From Maylandia zebra (taxonomy: Eukaryota > Chordata > Actinopteri > Cichliformes > Cichlidae), in NCBI RefSeq assembly GCF_041146795.1, contig NC_135185.1:11691529-11755528 (forward strand): DNA of 64,000 bases, written 5' to 3'. A program made the position numbers and the translations under genes. Below the pieces are notes generated by a model that saw only the letters and a list, made by a program, of their open reading frames with translations, searched no databases and was not told where the DNA came from. The first letter of the stretch is position 1, and every line of letters starts with the position of its first letter. Below are positions 34,991-47,200 of the stretch, piece after piece.

Positions 34991-37285
34991 CTCATTAAGG
35001 CTTACACTGAGTTGCAGATTATTCCCATAACAAAGAATCTAAACAGTTTAGACCCTGAGTTATTTTCATAAGTAATTTCCATGCAAAAAGTGCATATTCA
35101 GGCTACCCTCATGTAAAACACTGACTTATCTAAATAGAAGTGTTAAGCACCTGCTGCTGCTCTCTCAACCTTCTCACAGAAGTAAGAAGTCTGGCACTTT
35201 GACTGTGCTTTTTCTGTTTTGGGGGTGCAGAATAATCCAGCTTTCTTTTTTTTATCATGGGTTTTTTTTCTGTCTTGCCTGCAATGATTGCCGTTTCCTT
35301 CTTTGTTTTGGAACATTTGATGCCAATGTAGCCAAAAAGTGGGCAGGGGTGTAGAGGTTTGAAGAAACAATGTTGTGACTAATGAGTCGCACAAATTAAA
35401 GATTTATCAACGGCCTCAGTAGACGTTAAAAGTGGGAAACAAGGACTGTGAAAAGCTGTTGTAAAGTGTTGTTGTAAAGCTTTGGGTGTTAGATGTATAC
35501 CGTACTGCCATAACTACCAGGTCAAGATTTTCTTCTTCTCACTGTGTAGTCTTCCTTTTACCACGGAATTATAAAATAACTACATTTTTTATCATGTTTG
35601 GAATTTTTTTCACTGTCACTGTATTAACTTATTCATCCACTTATTACATACTTCTAAAAACCATATTGCATTTCAGGTCCATTGCCAACATTTTTAATAA
35701 CTGCATGATGATTTAGCGTGTACAGTCGTATTTATATAACAGGGGGAAAGGTGCAGAATGCACAGGAAAACATGCCCAAAAACACATTAAAATAATACAC
35801 TGTAGGCATTAATTGAAAGTACACTTCTTCCTTATTTCTATGCCAGATCTGTTGGCACATTAAATTAAACTAGACTATCAACTGACTGCATATGGTGGCT
35901 CTGGTCATCATGGTCCCTTACATTACTGCTTTAGCTTTGTCATAACAGTTTGTATTTCAAATTGTAGGTTAGAAAAAAATACATCCACAGGTAGTAAAAA
36001 AAAATCCAATATTCAAATTGGCCTAAAATAAAATATATTTTGCATATTGTCTGTACTGGCTCTACATAATAAGGCCACGACACTCTTTTTGCATTTGCAT
36101 TTGTAATGAGATTTGTCTGTGTGGAAATAAATCAGAGTGCAATTTCATTTTGCATCATTTCAGCTGCAGCTATATCACTGTGCACCACAAGTGGTTTCAT
36201 TCGGAGCCTCAAAGGACGACATCAAAAGGAGGCCAAAAACTGTCTTGGAAGACTGATTAGTTTTGTATTATTGTAAAATAATAGTTTTAGGTTTCCTGAA
36301 CATAATTACATTACAATAACTGGCTATATATATATTGCATATTCAGTAGTGCAAATTATGTGTCAAACATCTTTAGGCATGCAATTCATATAAAGATTTT
36401 AAAATGGAAATTTCAAATGGTCTTTTTGATTAGATTTCAAAAAGACTGATGTCACTGTACCAGTTATCTACAGCGGGAAACATTGACTTTGAAGAGTAGG
36501 TAATGTTCCTGACTTATTTTCATATTGATTTACTCTTCTGCTGCTCCGTGAACAATTTGCCACAAATGAGTAATAACGTAATTAATATTTAATACAGTTA
36601 TTATTAACAGTTATTATTAACTTGAACTTGAACTTAACCCATTAAATCAGTTCCCGTTAAAATTATTTGTCAAATTATCAGTAAGTCTCATATAAATGAC
36701 CAGGAACTGCTCATGAAGAGTTTTTCTATGAAAAACAATCTGTTTGGAACAAAGGCAAGGAAAATGAAATGCTCACTTCCTACTAAGATTTCGATTTCTC
36801 AGTACTGAGATGGTATCAGTGATAATTGCATTAGTACTATATTCTGGTATTTAATGGGTTAATGTCTTGAATAAATAATTCACATGAAATGATTCAGATT
36901 TACCCTCTGTTTGAAGCAAAGTCAGTAATAGATCGCCTATTTTGTTTCTGATGTTCTTAGAATATCAGTATTGTTCCCACTAAGTAATCGTGCCTGCTAA
37001 CTACCCTGCAGAACCTCCACCCATGCACTTATTCAGTAGATGAATGGATGGGTAGGTGTGTGATGGATGGGTGGATTTTCTTTTTCCTAAGTAGCGCAGG
37101 TCAAGCAAGGTAGGCCTGAGGACACGCCTCAAGTTCTGGTTCTAAGGTCTCCACTTGGCATGGAAAACCTCCAACAGAAGGATCCCAGGGGGCATAATTC
37201 AACTGTGAAGGAGCACAGGCTCTACACCGAGTACATGTATATGTCCAAGTTTCTCATATGATCACTAAGGCTGGGCTCAGCCAGC
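34991..37285. other. intergenic, no gene seen
   Basis: AT-rich DNA without exons. 37020-37240 has GGATGGGTGGA-type simple sequence and a possible degenerate LINE scrap (GGAGCACAGGCTCTACACCG), too decayed to assign. Confidence 0.4.
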
Positions 37286-38256
37286 CAGTGTTGGTCAAGT
37301 TACTTGAAAAAAGTAATCAGTAACTAATTACTGATTACTTCCCCCAAAAAGTAATCCCGTTACTTTACTGATTACTTATTTTCAAAAGTAATTAATTACT
37401 TAGTTACTTAGTTACTTTTTAAAAACACGATTTACAACCTGAAGAGGTGATAAAGCGATAGATCCTTCAGCCCAATTCTACTTTTTCTACATAATCCATC
37501 ATACAAAATGTAATCAAATGGAAAAAATCTCTTTTTTTAACTTGTTTTATCAGTTTTAATCTTTTAACTTTATGCATCAAGCAAAAATTTAATTATATGC
37601 AACATTCTCTGAGTTGAATAAATTAGTTTAACATTTAAACCTATTTTCTGCACATTCCAGCACATAAAATATTTTTTTGTGTGTGTTTACACTCACTCTT
37701 TCAAATAGATGCAAGTAAAACACAGCAGAAAATAAATAAAGTCAAAGACTCAGAGGTCCTGTTGCTCTATTTTCACCTATTAAGCAGCACTGAGGTAGGC
37801 GGAGGTTTACCCTGGTGCAGGTGTGCCGCGGTCAGTTGAAGAATCCGCGACTTTCTCTGTGAGTTTCCCATTAGGTCATAGCGCACTTGGTGCTTGCTTG
37901 GAAGTTTAAGGGTTTTTTTTCGCACGATGGACCCTAATGCTTTTGTCACTTTTTATGGAATCAAACTCAAAGTAAGGTCAGTACTTCCACGCTTTAAACG
38001 CTGCACGCTCATACTCTCTCCCACAATCGATATGTGATCCATTGTTGATCTGCACACAGCTGTTGTCACTAACGGCGCACTCGCTTACGTCACTGTCGTG
38101 AGACATTCTCGCAAAAAATCACGGTTTTAGTAACGCAGTGTTCCTACGGGAAAGTAACGGTAATCTAATTACCGATTTTGCAATAGTAATCCCTTACTTT
38201 ACTCGTTACTCAAAAAAAGTAACCAGATTACAGTAACGCGTTACTGCCCAGCTCTG
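37286..38256. mobile_element. DNA transposon (non-autonomous) with 8-bp target duplication
   Basis: The termini are CAGTGTTGGTCAAGTTACTT and, inverted, CAGAGCTGGGCAGTAACGCG. Inside the ends are many GTTACT/GTAATC words characteristic of a widespread fish element. It is flanked by identical 8-bp CAGCCAGC copies at 37278-37285 and 38257-38264. The length is 971 bp with no transposase frame. The 8-bp duplication suggests the hAT superfamily, but the superfamily is not settled. Confidence 0.75.
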
Positions 38257-38579
38257 CAGCCAGCCCATGAAGGAAACTTATTTTAGCTGCATATTGATGA
38301 TCTCATTCTTTTGGTCACTACCTGTAGCTCATTAAAATAGATAAGAGTTGGAACTTTGCCTTCTGGGTCAGTGTCTTCCTCACTACAATGGTGCAGAACA
38401 ATGCCTGCATCACTGCAGACACTTGTAGCCCAGTGGAATTGAGCTTCCACGCTTATTCGTTTTCCTTTTCTGCCTAATCTATTTTTTTATGACTCACTAT
38501 AGTTTGTTTGCTCCGTTTTTTGCCAACCATATTCTCTATTTGTCATGTCTCGTTTATAATATCCTGACAATAACTTGAA

Positions 38580-38874
38580 CCTGGTATTCAATACTTACTG
38601 CACAATCCACTTTGTATTGTCTCTGTCCTGTCTTTGTCTATCATACAGTTAGTATTGTATAGTTATCATTATAGTATTGTATAGTTAGTAATTAGTACCC
38701 TTGTATCCCTTAATTTTACCGAAATTTAGCACGTTATTTATTTGTAATTTCTAGTTTTACATCTCTTGGAGATATATCTTTTATATACTTATAAATGTGC
38801 TTGGGGTGAAACACAATTTCGGTACACTGTGTATATTGCTGTATTGACAATAAAGCTCTTGAATCTTGAATCTA
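38580..38874 (+). mobile_element. LINE 3'-end fragment (forward)
   Basis: It ends GACAATAAAGCTCTTGAATC with a duplicated CTTGAATC tail, preceded by GGGGTGAAACACAATTTCGG, a typical teleost non-LTR retrotransposon 3' UTR end. The 5' truncation point is uncertain. Confidence 0.55.
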
Positions 38875-39107
38875 TTGGCTCAATTGTATGTCTATCAAGT
38901 TTATTTCACCTTATTGTCTTAAACCATACATGCTTGCATGTGATTGGTTAGGAGAAGTAGATCCCGCCTCCTCATGCTGACTGAGCTGCAGTGCATTGGG
39001 TGAAATGCTAGAACAAGCAATCCCTGATTAGTGAGGAAAAATACTTTCTGCAGTGGAAAAAATAACAGCCTGTAATCGGGATTTGATTCAGGAGGATCAG
39101 AACGGAG

Positions 39108-39167
39108 TCACCAAGAAGACCGGAGGTTGTTTCTACGGGAATTGTAGTACTTCCGACCGTCTTGGTG
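39108..39167. other. imperfect hairpin
   Basis: TCACCAAGAAGACCGG pairs with CCGACCGTCTTGGTGA across about 28 bases. An internal CTAC/GTAG pair could extend the fold. It may be the tip of an unrecognised element. Confidence 0.3.
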
Positions 39168-40496
39168 AGTGTCATGAAAGTTAGCATTGCTAGCATGGTA
39201 CCCGCTTTCCAAGTTTATCGGTGTGTGTGGGTGTGTCGGGTACGCACTGATGAAGTTTTCACAACAGTGTTTGGAGCATTCAGTTGTTCCTACTGATATT
39301 GTAAGAATGTGTTTTATGTACAAGTTAATCATGTGATAGTCATGTCTGAGCCAGCTTTATTCCTGCTTTATTCCACTTTTATTCCTTTTTATTCACCTGC
39401 GAAGGTTACTGCTGCTGCTGCTGCAATGTGTAAAATTGAAAAGTATCCTGTAGCTGGATAAAGAGTGTTACACAAATCATTACAATTGTTCCAGAGGTTG
39501 ATTTAAAAACATGAAAACATGGTTTTATACATGAAAAAATTATTTTAACGATAAATGCTGACTAAAACTTATTGTGAGGTGAGTTCAAGTTGTTTCAGCA
39601 AAACTTGATAACTTTCTGGTTAAAGCTGATCAGACTTTGTAAACAACGGTTAAAACTTAATCACTTCTTCTGTTATGTGTTTTTCAGTGCAGACGTTATC
39701 AGTTCAATAGTGTATTTGCATTTTGCATAAGGATTGAAATAATGCAATGTTCATATGTTAAACATACTTGAATACATAAGTGTTTGTGTGAGCTGAATTC
39801 CAAAGCTGTATGCATTACGGGTTTTTATTGTCATGCAGGCTGGGTTTTGGTTTCCTTCCATCCCATTGTGGTTATTCATGGACTTTTAATGCTGGAACTG
39901 TCCTCTGCGAGGAGATGGTGAGCAATCCCAGACCCTAGAATTCGTCTGCCACAAGGATCGTCCTTCGCTCCTTTGAAGATTCACGGTTTGGTAGGACCCC
40001 CCCAGACCAAATAACAGCGCTGACAGTAGAAAAAGAACTAAGGGTGCACCCACTAAGACTTCTTTTCTATTTTTTTTCCTCTTGTCTTCTTCTCCAAGAA
40101 GAAGTGAGCTTGAGTTGATTTATTCTTCTGACTCTTGACTTGAGACTTTGGATCACTGACTCACATGGGGGACTCAGAGACACTTGATACAGACTATACA
40201 TGTGTGATTGTTTAGGTTGTAAGTCTATAGTTGGCTATAGTTGTGCTGGCTATAGTTGTGTCTATGTTGCAGTGTTATCATCTGTGTCATAATAGTGTTC
40301 TCCTCAACTCACCTGTCTCCTGCAAATCATTCTCCCTTTAACGCTACCTGACGAACCTAGAACTGGCCTACCGCAGGGTATTAGCTCTGATTGCACACTG
40401 CATCAATCTACCCGCCTCTCTCACGTTCTGCTTTACAGTGACTCATGGGCCAGATCCAGAGATACTTTGCTCAAGATACTTCTTTGCTTGGAGAAG
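39168..40496. other. intergenic, no gene seen
   Basis: No gene is recognised. A (CTG)n of five units lies at 39410-39424. Confidence 0.4.
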
Positions 40497-40663
40497 CCGA
40501 GATATGAGATTTGATTTGAATCCCATATCCCGATATAAGACATTAGGGCTGCTCAATTAATCGAATTTCAATCACGATTACGATCTGGGCTTTCAGCGAT
40601 CATTAAAAATGACTGAGCCGATTATTAGCCCCTCCCTCATGCTTTACTCTCGCGCTGCTCCGT

Positions 40664-41030
40664 GTGGCAAATCAAGCGCACTGCTCTGCATTTCGAACAC
40701 GCGTCACAACAATTAAGAGGACCCGAGGGAAGCTCAGAAAGCTAAGCAGAAGTTATTTGGAGAGGAGTGGACTGCCGTTGGTTGAAAAGAGAGGTAAAAA
40801 AAAAAACCAAACTTCAGTGGTGTGGAAACATTATGGGTTCGCGGAGTCAGACGTGGATCAAGTAGACACAGTGTGTAAACTTTGCTATTGTGTCGTAGCT
40901 GCACCACAGAGCAACACTGCAAAGTTTACATTTTTCATTTATTTCTTTTATTGCAAACATTTGCACTGTTATCAGTATTTGCACACTATTTTATATTATT
41001 TTTTAAAGTCATTATTCAATACATTGTTAT
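40664..41030 (+). pseudogene. hAT transposase N-terminus with BED zinc finger, truncated
   Basis: The frame encodes a basic N-terminus followed by SVVWKHYGF and then VCKLCYCVV. These are the aromatic pair and CxxC half of a BED zinc finger, the DNA-binding domain of hAT transposases. The catalytic RNase-H-like domain and dimerisation region are missing. The reading is lost in AT-rich sequence before the inner insertion. Confidence 0.65.
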
Positions 41031-41036
41031 TGTTAA

Positions 41037-41864
41037 CCCTTTAAAGCCGGTCAGAGCAGCATGCTCGTTTTGTATAACTATTTTTAAATCCCTGTAGAAC
41101 CTGAACCGCTAAGCTAGCACAATAAATTTTTTTCCATATGAAACCAGAGGAGTTGTACTTACATCTTATGCCATCAGCTTGTCCTAGGTCACGGTTTCCT
41201 TCCACATATAGCTTTGCAAAAATTGCATAAAAAGCGCTTGCAGGAACAAAAACATAATATTCCAGAAACACGCTTTGCCGATCCGATCAGCTGTTCTTAA
41301 CACTTCCCACATTGAAAAAGACGTCAACGCGAACTATCGCAAGTGACATCATTTTCACGGAAAATGTAGTTTTTTACTTGTAGGCCTTAGAACTCGAATT
41401 GCACTGCTGGAAATAGTTTATTTTGATGCACATGCACATTCTTTGCAAATTTGCATCATAGGATTGTTTTTTTTGTTTTTCCTGCAGTGTATATAAAAAT
41501 TGCTGTATCTCCAAAAATAAAACTATGAAGACACTCAAAATAAATTTCCTGTTGTTGTAAACTATTTTTTGCAACTTTTTTGTATTTAAAGTTTTGAGGG
41601 ATAAGCCTCTTAAATTTCTCCAAGTAGAAATATATGTAAAAAAAACAAAACAAAAACGATTTTCAATTTTTTTGTAGTTTATTGCACTTTTTTGCAATTA
41701 ATGTAGTTACTATGGACTTAATACATACACATTTTTAAAATATGGGCTATAACAGTTGTATTGATGTATAGCAACTTGAAATGCTCCCACAAATGGCACT
41801 ACAGCATGTAAAAAAAAATATTATAAGCTCTGGCGGACTTGGTTCTATGGTAGATCTTAAAGGG
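41037..41864. mobile_element. piggyBac-like non-autonomous element, innermost
   Basis: The ends CCCTTTAA (left) and TTAAAGGG (right) are inverted repeats, and both sides carry the target TTAA (41033-41036 and 41865-41868). Both features are hallmarks of piggyBac-type insertion. The 828 bp inside is AT-rich with no transposase. Confidence 0.65.
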
Positions 41865-42805
41865 TTAAATAAATATCGTCAAATAATCGTGATCTCAATT
41901 TCAGTGAAAATAATCGTGATTATCATTTTTGCCATAATCGAGCAGCCCTATAAGACATTTATCGTCCCGACAACGATATATATCACAAAAATGTTACATT
42001 TTCTGTAATTTCTCTAAATTCTGTGAATCTCAGGCAACTTGACTTGTGTGGAGTGTTTTCAGCTGGGCGTCGTGTTTCAGGAATCGAGTGTTTTGACCGA
42101 TGCATGAAACTACACATTTTTAGACAGAAGTTGAAACAGCTGCCATTTTCTTTGTGAGTATTTATTACACAGCATCTGCTGGGAAAAGCCTGTTTTAACG
42201 TTTAAGTCTAAGGTTTATTTTGAGAACCTGACGGCTACTTTTTGCTTGTCATCCGTAAATTCTCTCCATACTCTTTTACTTGACTCTTGTGTAGAAGAGG
42301 TTTGAGTGTGAGGTGGGGACCGGTCTCCTGCATAATTTGCATAGTACAGTTTTCTGGTCCATGTCAGACTTTTCATAACCAAACCATGTCCATGCTACAG
42401 AGGTAGCCCCTCGTTTAGAAATAAAGTCCTCTGTTTGTTTTGACTGGTCCTTCTGTTTGTCATCATTTCAGTTTATTTTGAAAAATCTCAACAGGATTTT
42501 CAGCTTTATTGTGAAAGGTTTATCTGGAAAATAAATAAGCGAACAGAGGAGCCACACGCTGGGTTTACCGTCGTTGTTGCAAATAACGACGTGTAAAAAC
42601 AGTTGCTTATCCGTCCGTAGTGTGATTATTTTAAATGTAAGAGAAAGAGAGAACTTTCATTAATATAGCCACTACAGTGACAGTGACCATCAAAACGATG
42701 AAAAAATATTGCCGTAAACAGTTTATTTTGCGACACCACAAAACAAACGATAGCGTAAAATGAAACTATAGATGTTTTCATATTGTCATCATTATATCAG
42801 CCCTA

Positions 42806-43210
42806 CCTGAGACCTGAAAATTAATCTCAGTAGCTTTACATTCAGCTGAAAACGGTCCTGGTGAACACTGAAAGTCATCTTCTAATGAAGCCAAAAGAAT
42901 CATGTCATCTGCAAAAAAGATCTGAGGTTCCCAAACTGAACACTCTCCACTGTCCCTCTTGTCCATTATTATCATGAACACAGTAAGAGACAAATAACCT
43001 ACCCTCCAGTGCCTCTTTTTGAAAATGGGAAACCCACTCCAGTCTGCCACTTCACAGTCCTCCACCAGAGCCTTCAGCACCTCAGAGTGAAGCTCATCCA
43101 TTCCCAGCGTCTTGCTACCGAGGAGCTTCCTGACAGCACCTCTGAGCTACAGGCTGTTTTCATTCAGCAGCTTCTCCAGAGTGACTTTCTCGTTCAACCC
43201 TTCGTTTTTA
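42806..43210 (-). pseudogene. non-LTR retrotransposon reverse transcriptase fragment
   Basis: The - strand frame contains MDELHSEVLKALVEDCE, resembling the palm-region 'D-E-I-R-P-E-L-K-A-L' type segment of LINE reverse transcriptases. It is followed, after an internal deletion, by the catalytic FADD box (codons at 42904-42915) in FFADDMILLASLEDDFQ and then FSAECKATE. It is deleted between the two blocks and truncated at both ends. Confidence 0.7.
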
Positions 43211-43609
43211 CTGGGATGGTGCCAAAGTAATTGACGTTAAAAGAAATGTAGATCAATTACATTTTATTTATTCTGCAACTGCAACTGTACTGCCTTCATA
43301 CCAAGGTATAAATCCTATCGTATTAGAGACAAGACTTCCTATGAGAAAGTACTGGGTAATAGCAGGGAGGAAGAGCCTCATCTTCACAGAAGGAGACCTC
43401 TGACAGTACGAGGATTAGAGAGGATCGAGTATATCTGAGTCAATCAGGTGGCGTTAGGGGAAAGAAAAGTCAGAAAAGACACGCATGGAGAGATGATGAA
43501 CAGCAAAAGCAGTGATATAGAAATGAAAGGAGGGGAAAGTGTTCAGTGCATAATGGGAAGTCATCCGCCTGGGCCCATGACAGGGAAGTGACAGTTCAAT
43601 GTCATCCAC

Positions 43610-44257
43610 TAGAGGTGGGAATCACCATATATCCCACGATACGATATTATCACGATACTTAACGCGCGATACGATATTATTGCAATTTTTAAAAATATTT
43701 TGCGATATTCAGATTCTGTACATAAAGGTAAACTTTATCAATATTCATTTTATCTAATATCAAAGTCTCACACTCAGTCTTTCTCTCATTTCAGTCAGTT
43801 TTATTGTTGACAAACTGAACGGTTTGTATTAGTCTAGTCTAGTCCAACTTAACTGAATGCAACCATCTGGTACAATTATAGCTATTCTTAACTATGCAAT
43901 TTATGATAACTATGCAGCCCATTCAGCAACTGAAGAATTTGAAAGTAAATTAAAACAAAATATAATTTTACATTAAATAAAAAAGTTTTAAACTTAATTA
44001 AAATAAAACATGTCTTAAATTAAAAGAAGTAAGCTGTCATGTTTATTGCTGCCAAAAAACAAGTTAAACACATTTGGACAGTGTCAGGATTCTTGCTCAG
44101 AAAAAGGAGCTGATCAACATGCTCTGAAGTCAGAATTCCAGTCCACAAAAACTTTTTTTGTAACAAAATATCGATTTGTGCTGTCCCTGTATCGATACAT
44201 TATTAGCAAACAAAATATCACGATACTACACAGTATCGATTTTTTCCCCCACCCCTA
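43610..44257. mobile_element. hAT-type MITE
   Basis: The ends TAGAGGTGGGAATC and CCCACCCCTA are imperfect inverted repeats, with ATCGATAC/GTATCGAT-rich subterminal sequence. The flanking octamers TCATCCAC (43602-43609) and TGATCTAC (44258-44265) match at 6 of 8, a decayed target duplication. The length is 648 bp, with no transposase. Confidence 0.7.
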
Positions 44258-44265
44258 TGATCTAC

Positions 44266-47200
44266 TCAGAACGAGTCAGAGCGTCAACGTGTTGTCACTG
44301 AATGTTTTTCAGTGCTCACTTTACTGAATTAAGGGAAAAAGTGTTTTTTATACATGTGTCAGTCTCGACTACATGCATGACTTTTTCATCTTTACATCGA
44401 GGTGCCCTGGGCAGAAATTGTTAAATTGCATAGATTTCCAAGCTCTCTGGCCTTACTCTGACCTTGTTCCGTGCTAATTCCACGGTGATGAAGAAAACTC
44501 TAACACCATACTGCCAAAGACAGAAAATCCGCATTGCTCTGATTAACATAAGGTATATGATTACTGCGGCTAACGAGAGGATTCGTTTTCTGATTGAAGG
44601 ATGAATATTCTATTTATATGGCACCTTATTAGAGGTTATCTGATGTGAGGGTATTTGAAACAGATCTTTAGGAATACTGTAATGCCACACATTATCAACC
44701 AACCAGTTGAAATCTTCCGTTGCACTGGACAGAAGAGCTACAGGGCATTGTATCAGAAATACCTAAAGCAGTAAAATTGGGGGAAATTATATAAACCTCA
44801 CATTTTATGAAACATTAGCAGGCATCACAGGCTGTATTACATCTCTGCAGTGGCATGTCGCTTCTGAATCTTTAAACTTTGTTTCTTACATCCTTTCTAA
44901 AACAAGTCTGAATAGTCTTCTTGATCAGAGCATCTGGACCACTTTTGGAGTGAATGATAAACTAACAGACAAAAACACATTGGCCCATAGAAACTTATTT
45001 TTTGAAGGGCATTTTCCCCATGCAATACTGAGCAAACACCTATCAAAGCGGGGTGACTAATGAATAGGTCTACGGCTTGGCCTTCCTTGGCAGAGTATGG
45101 AGTGTTTGAAAAGAGAACTAACTGAATGGCATGCGTTCACGTCAGTGTTTGCATACAAAGAGCTACACTTGTTTTCCTGTGCCTGACTGATGTGTGACAG
45201 ACCCGGAAAATAAATAAATAAAAGCTAGATTCTGCATTTAGATGTTGGCACAAAAGATTTTTGAGAATGAGTCCCTCAGCATGGGATCTAAACATCAGGT
45301 GAACAGATCTGTGAACCTGCTGCCATCCCAGTTTCATGAAAAAGGGTCAAAACGTGTATGCATATCTACATTTCTGTTCAAATAGTTTTGTCAATAATGA
45401 ATAATTATTGTCTTTAAATAATATTTATGTTTTTTATGGTTGTTTACACTCTAGTTTTTATTCATCGTTTCTGTGAATTTCCATATTATGTGAGTTTCTG
45501 TATTTCATACTTGTTAAATCTACATACAATAACATAACTGCTATTCTGTATTGTAGATTCCCATTGATATATATTTTTTTGTGATATTTGCTTTTGTTCC
45601 TTTAACCGAGTTCGCTGCTGGGTCAAGGCTGCTTAGTCTGCTCTTTGACTGCTATTCTGCTGTTGTTCAACTCGGCTACACTCAGCCTTTGTGCTTTTGT
45701 GTCTGCATGTTTGAAGTAAACATCATTTAGATATCTGGCTGAAACGCTGAAGCATTATCTTTGATTTTGGACTGTCTACATTTGTAGCTGTTTATTATCG
45801 TTTTAATACATAAAGCTTGCGGAACAACTCGTGTTTGGCTCATATGGAATCATTTAAACTCTATATTTCAAATGTTTAGACTTGTGCATATCTTTCTGTC
45901 CATTTGCTCCCCTCTTTGATAAAGTTGAGATAATTATTGCAAATACCTGGCTCCCCTCCCACCTGTCACACAGATGATGTGATTAGTAATAAATCCCTTC
46001 CAACTGAATGATGACATACTCCTGAAACATATCCATGTAATCGTAGCAAAAGATCTATTAGGATTCTGGTCTGATAGTAAAATATTGTCACTTACCAGAG
46101 AAAATAAGCTACTCTCAGAGTGGGACACGTGTGTATTGTGTAACAAATATTGATAGCACTCATGTTTTGATGCTGAGGGAACCAAATTCATAGGGCTAAT
46201 TGTCAAAATACCTCTTCCCACTCAAGCACTGCAAGACTTGAGGGTACTTGTTTGCCTCTTCTGCTCTGATGATACAATAACTCCAAACAAGTTTGCAGCC
46301 TCAGGAGTGATGCCTCTCACGCAGTATGTGTGTGTTCCTGGGCTCATACTTCTTTTTCTCGCTGCGAGAGCAGAAAGCGCGTATAAAGCTCTTAGCAATG
46401 TTACCGTGATCTAATAGTGCATTTTCACCTTTATGCCTCACTCGCAGCTTGTTACATTTGTTGCTTTATGTTGAAATGTGTCACATGAAAGGGCAGGTGG
46501 TATGTTATGATTGAGCCACACATGTATTTTACAGAGTTTGCACCTCGTAACAAAAGGCGACTCCTCAGTTGTGCTGTAGGTGACCTTGTGTACCCCAAAG
46601 CAACTACTGGTAAAGCAAAGCAGAGCTGCAGCTCACCTGTTTATGTCACAGGTAAATAATGCCTTTGAAACCCCAGCAGTAAATAAATGATGGCAGCCAG
46701 TCAGGGGTCTGTTGATTCAAGTTGAGCATTAGCATTTCTACTCCCTGTTAATGGCTGACCCGGTTTTCCCCTAGTGAGGACTAGCGAGCGTGCCGGCTCG
46801 TAGATAACAACCTGTGTTAATGACAGGGAGTCCAGCCAATCCCCCCACTGTGTCTTGGTCTAATCTGCTTTGATTACCTTTGCTACCATCTCTATTATCA
46901 ACAGATTTCAGTCATCAACAAGGAATTACATTAATGCCACTTCCTGTGACCCAGCTGCACGGAGCATGAGCGTGTGTGTGCGGGTACGTTTGTTAACATG
47001 TGTATCCCCTCGGGTGAAAGGTTTGGAGCCAAAGGTTGTGAGAGTGAAGATTTTTAAATGAAGTAACACCCACTGGCCTGACATTAGGTATTTTCTTCTC
47101 TGCAGAGAATCGTACGCAGAGCGCAGGCAACTCGCTCAGCCGGAGATCAGCTGGTCCCAGAATACACGGGAATATAAGACACCGCTACAGCTCTCTCAGA

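Larger units (their letters stand above)
40544..41950 (+). mobile_element. hAT element inserted into the outer hAT element
   Basis: The inverted ends are TAGGGCTGCTCAATTAATCG (left) and ATAATCGAGCAGCCCTA (right). It is flanked by a perfect 8-bp duplication TAAGACAT (40536-40543 and 41951-41958), which is the outer element's own sequence. It keeps only the BED-finger region of its transposase and is itself interrupted by the TTAA-flanked element at 41037-41864. Confidence 0.85.
40497..42805. mobile_element. hAT-type element (outer), interrupted
   Basis: The left part (40497-40543) and the long right part (41959-42805) align with the intact copy at 49418-50094: the GATATAAG and ATCGTCCCGA-type ends, then the same internal order ending near CAGCCCTA at 42805. 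The left terminal repeat is truncated or decayed. It is split by the 1.4-kb hAT at 40544-41950. About 190 bp at 42281-42470 is absent from the other copy. Confidence 0.7.

Noticed and set aside
46740..46831. ACTCCCTGT / ACAGGGAGT inverted pair as transposon ends
   Set aside because: Only 9 bp of matching, with no target duplication and no family resemblance.
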